NCBI GenBank assembly: GCA_037447655.1 | Contig: JBBHKE010002469.1 | Coordinates: forward strand, 403,820-467,819 | Direction: 5' to 3' | DNA length: 64,000 nt | Source: Zygnema cylindricum | Lineage: Eukaryota > Streptophyta > Zygnematophyceae > Zygnematales > Zygnemataceae | Shown: positions 12,401-24,400 of the stretch, one piece after another | Position numbering within the stretch: position 1 is the first letter of the stretch | Layout of the letters: each line of letters starts with the position of its first letter | The notes under the pieces: model-generated | The model's database searches: none | Seen by the model: only the letters and a program-made list of their open reading frames with translations | Told to the model about the DNA's origin: nothing | Made by a program: the position numbers and the translations under genes

Positions 12401-15400
12401 GACTCTATGCAACCTCTACTCGCATGTAGAGAATTTTTATTCTGGCTACTTTGGCGGTTTTGGGAATGTACGAAAGTAGAAATCTGGACACAACTAGAAT
12501 AAAGTTTAGAGATTTGCAACAGTTACGATCTGGCAGGCTGACAGGCTTGGTACTTCTGTAAGGCCCCAAGCTGGAACTGAAATGGGATTGAAAGCTAGAG
12601 GAGATTTACCGCAAATAAGACTTAAAATTAAGAATCACAATTCAAACTTTTGAAAAGCAAGAGACCATGCCATCTTTGACATTGTTTAATTTTTAGAGCT
12701 GAAAAAATTGTCGGCTGAATTTTGCCTCACAGTTTTAGGTACAATTATTTTTCATGTCCGAATGAGTTCAACTTGAGGTACTTAGGTAGTTAGTTTTTGT
12801 TTGAGGTGTTTCTTATATGACATAGGAAACGTACTGGAAAACTTCATCCATACAAGCTGTATATCAAGTTACTCTTAACCACACCACTGCTTGTGAAGGT
12901 TGCATTGAGTCTGGTTTAAAATTATCACAGTAAAGTGTGTAGTAATGACTAGCATAAAAATGACTTGGTTTCCTTCATATCCTGAGATTAGATCAAGTTG
13001 CGGATTCAAGTTGATAGATTCAAAAATGATCGACTTATCTGGTGAGAATCGAGTCGTGAACCATAAGCGCAGGAATCGTTAACTCAAGTTTGTTAAAAGG
13101 AGATGTTGCAGGCAAGCGTAGATGGTTGGCCCCACCTTAAGGAATTGGGACTCTGTCTTCGCGCTGATTTCGTATTTGTGGAAAGCAAGTATGGTCGTTT
13201 TGAGCGGATTATTCCATCAACTGGGGATGCTCAAGTGTTAGAATCTCCTGAAGCAGATGTTGATGTTAACGGTGAGAACCTATGCTCCCCCTAGCCCTCC
13301 CTCTTTCCCTCCCTCTATCCCTGTCTCTCTCTCTCTCTTCCTCCCTCCAGCCCTCCGTTGGGTTCCGATGGGTTTGTGAGCATGACTTTCTTTGCTCAAC
13401 TTGTGTCATAATTGGTGATCATGTTTTATTACGGAGCACTACTGTAACAAACTTCAAATGTTTTTGGGACAACGAACATTTTTCATGTTTTTTCCTGATG
13501 TTTTTGTTCGTGGAAAGTTTCTTTTTTCTGTGAGTAAATAGCTGCAACTTTTTGGTGACATTGGATGCTGGAGACTGTAATCCTTAGCAATAAAGATAAC
13601 AATAATCCTTGCTGTTATCCTTTTTGCTAGCCTTATCGTTATTGTTATTGTTACCTTATCATAAAGAATAAATTGATGTCCTTATTGTTATCGTTTATCG
13701 AACAGGCTTAAATTTTTTCTGTTTTTTGTTTTGCAGGGAGAACTGCTGGGCAGGCAAATGGAAACCGTGAGACAAAACAAAATCCAATGTTAGATAGTCA
13801 TCTAAGAAAGGAGGTCTGTACAAAACCGTCTAGGAAGTAATTTGTAATCTTTGTCTTTGAATTCTTTGTTACATGTTTCATATGGAAGCCCTCTCTCTCT
13901 CTCTGCATATCTCCGTCCCTCCCTCCCTCCCTCCCTCCCTCCCTCCCTCACCCCTCCCTCCTGCCCTCCCTCCTCCCCTCTTCCCTCCCTCCCTCCTCTA
14001 TCTCTCCCCCTCTCTCTCTCTCTCTCAATAGACTTATTCTTTGGTTATTCTTTGGTCTACAGCATTATGGTGCCTCTCCAATAATGGCCTATGATCCTAT
14101 GTTTAATTGGGAGATAGAGAGAGCCTCTGTTCCCGGGCAACGAATGCCTGGTCCTGTGGATGTCAGTTCTCCTCCGTAAGTTTCTTAGTACTTTTTCTGG
14201 TTATGTTATTTTTTTTTTCCCATATTAGATTGGCCTAGTCCTTTTTTTTGCGTATGTTTGCAAACTTTTCAAAAGGGAGAAAAATGTGGGTGTCAGTTTT
14301 CCTTGGTAAGTGAATCTTAGTACTTTTTTCGTAATGTTTTTTTTTTTTTTTTTTTTTGATATTAGCACCTTTATTTGTAGAACCAATTGCAACCGTTGTA
14401 AAAGGGAGAAAAAATGGATCCATACAAGAAGGTTTGTTGATTATGGTAAACAAAATTTAGATTCAAGCTGTTTCCTTATCTTGCAATCGTTTGACAAGCC
14501 CTAAAAGCCCCTAAAAAAGCCTACAAATTCCTAAAAAAACCCTAAAAAAATCAATATCGCATGTGGGATCAACACAAAAGAAGGTTACCCACATGTTTAG
14601 GGTAAGCCTTACAGTTTTATGATTGATTGTAAGTACAATTACTTGAACAATTGTAAGAATTGTACAATTTTCTTGGATAATGTAATTACCCTATTTTCTT
14701 CAATAGTGTAACATTAATTCAATATTTATGACGTTGAACCATTTTTAGTGTTTGTTTTTTTTTTTTTTGCCATTCATATGAGGCCATGGCTAATTTTTTG
14801 TCTGGAAGGCATTCCTGGGAGAGGAAGGAGGGGAAAGAGGGGGAGGAGGGGAAGGTGGGAAATGAGGGGAAGGATGGGAAGGAGGAGAATGAGGGGAAGG
14901 AGGGGATGGAGGCAAAGGAGGGGAAGGAGGGGATGGAGGCAAAGGAGGGAAGGGAGGGGAAAGAGAGGTGGGAAAGTGGGGAGAGAATGGGAAGGGAAAG
15001 AGGCAGAGAGACGACGGGTTCGGGAGGAGATGGGCAAGAGATGAGAGGTGCCACTATTGACAATTATGATTTTTTGTTTGTGTGGGGATGTTTATAGGGG
15101 CACAAGGTTTTCAGTTCGAATTTTATCAATGACGATTTTGGCAGGGTTAATGGAGCCTTTGTATGGTACCATATGCCTTTATCATAGTGATAGAAAAGAA
15201 AAATTATCAGAGGACTTCCATTTTCAGTACCTCCCTTCTGAATGGGCTGGTGTGAGTTTTTTCAACTCGTTCAACTGCCAAATTCTTCAAAATTTTAAAG
15301 GCAATTTAGGGTGACACTGAAGCTGATGTGATACCGCAAATGGATACACTTGTCAAAAGCTGCACATTATGTTGAGAAAAGTGATAATTTTACAGGTTCT

Positions 15401-18400
15401 TAGTAATTTTGAGTTCTCTTTGCGGTTCACTAAATGTATTGCTCAAATCTGGGAGAAGGAGTGTGCCAAATGTTGAAGGAGGAATATTCTTCCCCGTCTA
15501 AAAATCCAATTTCTTATATTCTAATACTAATAATGCACTTAATATATTGTATATTAATAATATTACCGTCTAATATCCGTTTAATATTGTTTTACCTGAT
15601 GGTCCACATTTGTTGGTAGAAATAGTATTAAATATAATGTGGAATGTTTAGTATCTCTCTCATTGTTACTGTTTCTACCCTAGGCTACATTTTTTTCCAA
15701 CATGTCGTGGTGAAGGAAATTTAGCAGGAAGACACTCTATTATTCAGATTTTTTTTTTTTTTTGCCACTCATTATTGAGGTCCAAGGACACTCATCACAC
15801 CTTGATACGACCGAAATATTTCATACATTGATAAGATAACTGACTAATTTGTGTTGTGGGTATTCTTGAGATTATGGCATTGTTGTCCATTGTTTGTCTT
15901 GAAAAGAGATGATAACGATTTCTTACCCTAACACCCTCACACCTTTACACCCTCACACCCCTCTCACCTTCTCACCCTCTCACCCTCTCACCCGCTCACC
16001 CTCCCACTCTCATTTATTTCTGTAGTCTTGTCTTGAGATAATATCACTGACTGTTTGAGACCATTGGCAATTATTTGCACGGAAGTACAAGTCCAGAAGA
16101 GAGTCAATTTCCCTTTAGGGCTAAAAATACCGCATGCATTGTTAAGATAAACATAATTCTCTGATTAATTATGTTGTGATTAATATCGCTGATGTCTATT
16201 TTTTGCCATGAGAAGTGATGATGTCAACATCCTCCTTATTGCACTCATCTTTGTAGGCTTATTTTGAAACCACTGGTGATTATTTGCAGGAAAGTACAAG
16301 TCCAGATGAGAGGGTTATTTTTTCATTAGTGGCACAGTCTCCAGCAGTTTGCCTCTTAGTCCAGCTTGAGAAACCCGCGACTGAGGAGTCGTCAAATGGC
16401 ATCAAATCCAATGTCTATTCAAGGAGAGATCCGGTGAGCCTCAGGACATTTATAACATAGTAAGTGATGGAATTTGTGGTGTGTTGTCAAGGTTAGATTT
16501 ACGTCATTCGTGGAAGTACGTGGTCAAATTATATTAAGGTTGAGATTGATTTTCCGAGTTATGATCTCACTCATATGCGAGCCTTGGTAAAAAAAACTCT
16601 TTTCTCATCCGAATTTAAGGTGGCAGATTTTTTATGCTTGCACAAAATTAGTATGACCCGTATATTAATAAGCTAGGAAGAACTTGGGCAAGAAGTGTCC
16701 ACACGGGCCTTTAATTTGTATACAACAAGCGTCATGGACCATCAATCTTTCCATTCATACTTATTAGTCCATCCAGACTAATTATGGTGGACACTATAAC
16801 ACTGTTGTATTCACGTTCATGGGGCTTTCCGTACTTTATTTTCTGCAGCCTCATTTAACAGATAAGGAAGCAGATCACTTGCAACAATGGGCTCAAAGGA
16901 TGCCATTTCGGGAGTCTTTTGCGTGGATAACCATACCTCTTTTTGATTCGAGCGTCACTGGAGGAGTGGGAGGATTTGGGACTACGGAACCTTTTGGGAT
17001 GATGTCAGCAACTCGATCTGGGAGTGCGACACCTGGCACTCCTCCAACTGCAAGTCCTATGTCAACAGACGAGTCTGCGGTACAATCATCTTATGACTAT
17101 GGAGGACCACCAGTTCTGGTCGATATTCCACACTTAAATCGAGTTAAGGACGGATATACAGAGGACCAGGTTTTGGTGAGTTGTTTGGACTCGTCATGCG
17201 TAGAGAAGATTTGGAAAGGGTTGCTGACAGATCAAAAACTTACTGTAGTAAGAATTGTTGCTTCATTTGAAAAGTGTAGGTTCTGTTGAGGTGTGGCAAA
17301 CCTTGGTTATTTTTCTTATGCAATGTTGTCTGGTGTTGTCTTTAAGACAGAAGAAAACCTGACACTGGGCAAGTAAATTGTTAAAATGATAGTTTCATGA
17401 TTACCGAATTATATTTTGCATAGTTACTGTGAGTTTTGGACTATTCCTATGGTGTCTTTTGTCTCAAATGTGCCGTCTTTGAATTTTCTTCCTACGGATT
17501 TTCCGTGTTTCTGAAGTAGTATGAAAGGAATGATGGTTTGGAAGGAAGGAGGATAAAAAGTAATAAGGGAATTGCACTTGAAATTTACCCTTATTTTGTG
17601 GGTAACCATACAGTTTTGTGGGTAGCCGTACATACGATTTCTCAAAAAGCTGTACAAAATGGGTAATCAAAATGGGCGATCACAATGGGCGATTACTTAC
17701 TTTATTTCCAAAACTATAAGGCTAGCCCATCAGTCAACTTTTTACATGTATTTTCGGCGAGATGGAGTTGTGACAGTTTTCTCCGGACCAGTAACTGCCT
17801 CTGCAGCCATGAGAGGCAAGTCGAGAATCATCCTCGTCTCCTCTTTTTCATTCAATGTGCTGATTTTTTTGTAATCACTTGATGTTCTTTTTTTTGGTGA
17901 GCTAATCAATCAGGATCCAAAACGGAAAATCCATAAGCCTGTGCGAGCCACGATGCGATTTGAGATTGAGAGATTGCCTCAGGAACCAGTCCAATATCCG
18001 AGTGTTTCTACATTTTCAAATGGGTCACAAACACCTCGGACTCCCAAAACACCATTAAATTCTTTAGGGAGAGCACAGTCAATGGAACTTGCGGGAAGTG
18101 ATTACGATGGAGTAGACTATGGCCTGGATGCCGGAGATTTAAATATGAACAACATTGTAGACTATGATGGGGTAAGATCCCGAACTAGTTCAAATGCTTA
18201 TTTTGGTGATATATTTTTTTGTGTTTGTCGGATGCAAGGAAAATGGTATGTTTGTGTTGCATGCAGCTGTGTTGTCTCAGTGTTTCCTTTTTCATTATGA
18301 CGTTTTTTTGAGTCAAAAGTTTCTCTTCTGATCTGAGGTTTACGTGTGTTTTGAAAACTTATCAGTTTCGGGCTCTTGATTTTCAAGCAATGAGTCGCAG

Positions 18401-21400
18401 TGAGCCATTATCACACCTTCTTCATGTCCTGTACGTGTATCCCCAAGCGATTTCTCTTCCTAAAAAACATAACCTTTTCATTCGTGTGGAGCTTCGGAAT
18501 GATGACTCAGACATACAGAAGCCTGCAATGGAGGTAACTGCAGTTTTTGTTCTTCCCTTAACTTTTTTCCTGCCTGTGTTGCTCACATTTTTGCATTTTC
18601 CCCCCCTTTTTCATTCCAAAACCTCGTCCAAGAAGACAAATGTATACTTGCAGACTGACTAGTGGATAGTTTCCTGACAGGCCATGTGTCCTAGGGAAGG
18701 TAAAGGACCCATGCTACGAAGTGCCTTCTCTCAAGTGGTTTCTGGTGCCCGTTTGGCACTTTATCACGATGAGTTTAAGGTTCGATTGCCAGCGCTTATT
18801 GCAGCGAATCATCATTTACTTTTTACGTTTTTTCACATTGACCTTCTTCTCCGAAGCGAACCTCCACGACCTGTGAGGACCCTTACTTCCCTCTTAAGGC
18901 AACTGTTAGGCTTAATTGGGATGCTTTCTTTTGCAATCCTTTGCAATCCGATAGATAAGTAGGTTTTTTTTTCTTCTACAGTTTTGGCCATGTGCTTGTT
19001 CTCCAACTGCAGAAAGTCAGTGCTTAAAATGGGATACAATTGAACATGAATTTTTTCCTCACGATTAGAGTCTGACTGGGTCTGTTTTTTAGGTGTATAT
19101 TATCTTTCTGAACTCAAATTTAACGGGATTTATAACATGTTTTTCTCTGGTTGGGCTTTTTTGTATTCTCTATTGTTTTGGAGCAGACGGTAGTTGGATA
19201 TGCTGTCATGCCAATGGCAATGGCTTCACAGTAAGTTTTTCTGGTTGCTATTTGTACTCCTTTTCCCTCCCCACCCATCCCTCTCCCACTCTCTTTGCCC
19301 TGCCCTCCTTCCCTCTCCCTCCCCGGCTCGCTCTGGTCCCTGGCGATCTAAATTTGTTTAATAAAAAAGAGAAAACATGTTGCAAAAAAGCGGCAAGTTT
19401 GATAATACGAGTGAGAACACTATTTGATGTATGTTTGTTTTCGGCCTCGTTGAACCTAACAAACCACTTATCTCGTCTTGTTCATGACATTACGAACTTT
19501 TATTACCTATTTCAGTGAGGCCAGAATCGACCTTTTTATTAACAGATCATTATGTAAAAAATTTATGAACTTCCTAACAATTTGTCTGTCAAACTAAAGA
19601 AAACACATAATCAGGAAACATTCTTTAAGTCGAAGATAAATATTACTATAGATATGCATGCCTTCCCAATACATGTCCTTGGATGCAAAGGCAAACATAC
19701 ACCGGGAACATACTATGATACAGTGATCGGATGTGGTTACATATAGTATAGTGTTTGTCATCCGTTCCAGTATTTGTTTCCCAAAACTTGCTCTTAGGCA
19801 AAGGTAATGAGGCTATTTACTGGAGGCCCATTACTCGTGGACTTGACCAGGATTTTCCTTACAGGGAGAGCACCATCCTTGGTCATTAGTGTGGACCACA
19901 TCAGTTTCGAATGCCAATTTTTCCACGCGTACAAAGTTTATTATACGTGGGTCACATTATTTGTTTTAATGAATTGAGTGAGCGACATTTTTGTGCGCCC
20001 ATACTGTTGGACTTAGTACTTTGCTAGATGCTCACCTTATTCTTTAGCCTTAGGCCTCTGCTAGAAGCTTGTCTTATTTCTGTTATTTTTGGTTTTATTT
20101 AATAACAAAAACTAGCATTCCAGTTTTCGTTATTTAGTTAGTCTTATTCTAGTTCACGTTATTAGTCAGTTTGTCCTTTCTGTTCTTTTTGTTTACTTTA
20201 AAGCGTTCAGCTTAGCATCTAGTATCGGATCAGATCCTAAGCTGTCCACCGCCTGATTAGAGATCTTCCTGCCCTTTCGGCATTCCTGCCCTTTTCGGCA
20301 TTTTGTGTCAGATGACCTTTCAAGTCATCTACGGTTTTCTAGACCTTGAGAAGTCACTTCGTGACATTCTCTTCTCTACTTAACGATCTCAATCTGTTGT
20401 ACCTTTTAACCTTTTTAATTAAAAGCTTTTTGTCTTTGCCTTCCTTTGTCCTTTCCATTTTTCCTTTCCTTCCTACTTTATCTGCTGCCATGTCATCTAC
20501 TGCAATAGGTTATGGGCCTTTCAATGCTAATACCGTTGCTAAATTTAACGGCTCGGATTTCTATGGTTGGAAATATCAAATTGAGCATCTTTTTCGCCGC
20601 GAGAAACTCTGGTCCATCATTAACGGTAGTGAGGCTGAGCCCTCCGATGCAACTGCCAAACCTGCCTGGCTTCTCAGGAATGAGGAAGCGCACTCTCGTT
20701 TGGTTTGAGCCCTTGAATCTACCCAACTTGACCTCATCGCGATGCCCACTCAGCTCATGACGCCTAGATATTGCTGTCCAATGCGTACGAAGTCAAATCC
20801 TGGTCTAACAAACTCCTCCTTCGTCGGCAGTTGAACACTTGTCAGAAAGTTCACACCGAATCTATTCAACAGTACGTCCACAATGTAAAATCTATTGCCG
20901 GTCGACTCAAGAGTATCGGTGCTTCAGTTTCGGAGGAAGATATCATTTCCGCGATCCTAGGAGGCTTACCTTCCTCCTACTCAACATTTATTTCCTCTAT
21001 TGACAACTCTTCCATAGCTGTCACTATTCCGTCACTTACCGCCGCTCTGGTCCACGAGGAAACTAAGCAGAATCTTTCCCCGGTTCCCGGTGTAGCTCTG
21101 GCAACCATCGCTCCGTCCAACCGTCCACCGAAGATTTCCTCTTGTCGTTATTGCCGTGAGAACACCCACGTCATTGACGACTGCCCTGCTCTCCGACGGA
21201 AACTTGAACGACAAGGAGGTTCTGACCGTACAGGAGGGCGTGGACGCAACAATGGACGCGGTCCTTCCCATGGTCACGCCTCCACGGCCGAAGCTATTTT
21301 TCCTGCTGGTCAGGAATATTTCGCGCCAACCAATCCCTTCGTCCACTCTCCAAGCTACGGCAACAATAATATCGGCGACGTTCCACAAATGTCCCCAGCT

Positions 21401-24400
21401 GTCCAACCGTACCATCATTATTCCTACGGTCAATCATTTCACCCTCAAAATCCAGCTGTCCCTATACCTTCGCCAGCTGTCCACTATCCTCCAACTCCAC
21501 CGGATTATGGATTTGCCCTTACATCATCGGTGGTCTCCACTTCTTCCATCGATATTTCACCTACGTCGTCAGATTCCTGGATCGTTGACTCCGGCGCTTC
21601 ACATCACCTCTCTTCACGCTCCGATTGGTTCACATCCATATCGCCACTTCACCCTACTATGACGATCTTGCTCGGCAACAATGCTGCCTTGACGGCCACT
21701 CACTTCGGACGAATTTCCACTCTCGGTTTCACCACCGCCACGTCAGCAATAACTCTCTCTCATGTCCTGTTCGTCCCTGGTCTCAAAAAGAATTTATTTT
21801 CTGTTGGCGCTGCACTTCATCAAGGCGCCACAGCTGTCTTTTCTACGACGACTGTAACCTTCCTTTCCCCACAAAAATCTCAGGTTGGACTCGGCATAAA
21901 ATCCGGATCCATCTACATCTTATCTAACTTTCAAACCGTTGGATTTGCCAATATGGCTACATCGTCATCTCCCCACGCATTTGGGAAATGGCATCTTCGA
22001 TACGGACATTTGTCCTCCTCTAGCCTCCAATTACTGAGCAAGGGCCTTGTCACTGGCCTTGACTCATTTCCAAACAAACATCTTGATTTTTGCTCAGGAT
22101 GCGTCGAAGGAAAATTAACTCGTCCTTCATTTCCATCTAGTACATCCAAATCTAACGGCCCCCTCTCATTAATCCACTCTGACCTTTGTGGACCAATGTC
22201 AGTACCCAGTCACACTGGCGCACTCTACTTTGTTACATTCATAGATGATGCAACTCGGTTTTGCCACCTGTTTCTCCTCCGTCGAAAATCTGACACATTT
22301 CAAATTTTTCAACAGTACAAGTCATTGGTTGAAAACTCCCTTGACTGCCGCATCAAATGTCTCCGAACTGATAACGGCGGGGAATACTTCTCCACGGAAT
22401 TTTCTAATTTCCTCACTACTCACGGAATCATTCACCAATCAACGGTTCCCCACACCCCCCAGCAAAATGGAGTCTCGGAGAGGTATAACCGTACCGTTAT
22501 CAACATGGCACGCTCCATGTTGCACTTCGCCAAACTGCCCACAATCTTTTGGGCAGAATCTGTCACGACCGCGAATTATCTACGCAACCTCTGTCCCACC
22601 TCCGCCCTTCCAGGTGTGACGCCTTCTGAAGCCTGGATAGGCATCAAACCAGACGTCTCTCACCTCCGAATATTCGGCTGCAACGCTTGGGTTAAAAACC
22701 TTACGCCGGCCGGGAAATGGCAAAGTCGGGCGACATCCGGCGTTCTAGTCGGATACTCAACTGAATCCAAAGCCTATCGAATTTGGCTCTCAGAAGAACG
22801 TCGGGTCACTCTAAGTCGTGATGTCATCTTCAACGAAACTCCACTCCTCCTCAAACTCACCACTTCCTCTACCGCCTCTTCTCCTACACTTCCACCCATT
22901 ATCTTCCAGACCAACACTTCACCCTCACCTCTCTCAGTCATCCCTCTTACTTCTTCCCCTATCCCCTCATCATCCCTCCCCTCTCTACCTATATCTCCTT
23001 TACCCTTAATCAGATCCACATCCGACAATCTCTTATCGTCCACCCCCCTGCCAATCCACCGCACAAACTCTGACCCTTACTCTCTCTCCCCCATAAATCC
23101 CGTTGCTTCCCCGTATGTCATTCAGCCAGCCTCTCCTGCGGCCCCTTCTACTGACGCTCCCCTTGCCATTCGCAAAAGTGAACGCATCTATGCCCAACAG
23201 CTTCGCCAAATCCATGGCACTGCCAACATTGCTAACATTGCGGACATTCCTATCCCTCAATCATTTTCTGCCGCCATGTCCAGTCCAGATGCTTCTTCTT
23301 GGAAATCTGCTACAGATGCAGAATTTGCGTCTTTACAAAAGAATGGCACTTGGGAACTCACCTCCCTCCCTCATGGCCGAAAGGTCATCGGTTCGAAGTG
23401 GGTCTTCCGCGTCAAAACGAAGGCAGATGGAACTCTGGATCGCTACAAAGCTCGTTTTGTTGCAAAGGGTTTTCTGCAAAAAGAGGGTGTAGATTTCAAT
23501 GAAACCTATGCGCCTGTCGCGAAATTCACCTCAATTCGGATACTTCTATCGCTTGCTGCCGCTCGTGACTGGCACATCCACCATATGGATGTTCAAACTG
23601 CCTTCCTTTATGGCAAATTGGACGAGGAAATCTTTATCCGCCAACCTGAGGGCTATATCTCGCCCGGTACAGAACACCTTGTCTGTCGGCTCCTCAAATC
23701 CCTCTATGGTCTGAAGCAAGCCCCCCGCGTATGGAACAAACACCTGGAGGCAGTTCTTCTCAAAGAAGGATTCCTCAAGCTTGATGCGGATTTCGGTCTC
23801 TTCCTTCGAGGTAAATCTGACACCCTTGTCATCTTAGTCATTTATGTAGATGACCTTCTATTAGCCAGCCCCTCTCTCCCACTCATTCATTTAGTCAAAA
23901 CAATGCTTGATCTTCACTTTTCAATGACTGATTTAGGAGAAGTAGAATACTGTCTTGGAATTTTTATTGGTCGAGACCGGCCTTCCAAAACTCTCTACTT
24001 ATCTCAAGAGAAATACATCACCGAAATTCTCCACCGTTTTTCCATGTCAGATTGCAATCCTATCTCCACTCCTTTAGACCCCAATGTAAAACTCATTAAA
24101 AACTCTGGTGGGCCTGTCCACAGAGCTACTCATGATTTATATCGATCCATTGTGGGCAGCCTGATGTATGCTATGACAGGCACTCGCCCGGATTTAGCTG
24201 TAGCTGTAGGACAGCTCAGCCAATTTGTCTCTAACCCCACAGATATCCATCTCCTTGCTGCAAAGAGGGTTCTCCGGTACCTCCAGGGTACTAAATCCCT
24301 CAAGCTCACCTTCTCTGGCTCCTCCTCCCCCGATCTGGTTGGCTTCTGTGATGCTGATTGGGGGGGCGATTTGGACTCCCGCCGCTCCACCACTGGTGTT

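Larger units (their letters stand above)
9412..18171 (+). other. SPK1: SPK1 exons 1-8: N-terminal region (aa 1-437)
   Basis: Exons: 9412-9477, 13100-13271, 13737-13813, 14063-14175, 15098-15251, 16290-16433, 16849-17175, 17914-18171. Reading phases at the joins agree throughout. Landmarks shared with plant SPK1 are WPHL early in exon 2, a Y-P-F-W-E-ER motif (YDPMFNWEIER) in exon 4, RKEKLSEDFHFQ in exon 5, SPAVCLLVQLEK and VYSRRDP in exon 6, RESFAWITIPLFD in exon 7 and DPKRKIHKPV in exon 8. Exons 7 and 8 contain Ser/Thr/Pro-rich stretches (aa about 285-320 and 370-400), probably disordered. Confidence 0.9.

Noticed and set aside
14719-15063. Frames of about 90-115 codons on both strands, Ser/Pro- or Gly/Glu/Arg-rich
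   Set aside because: They are products of the low-complexity GGGGA tract within SPK1 intron 4.
15310-15352. A possible extra SPK1 micro-exon (GDTEADVIPQMDTL in phase)
   Set aside because: It is in phase and follows an AG, but its donor (GTCAAA) is poor. Direct joining of exon 5 to exon 6 also keeps the frame, so it was noted but not called.
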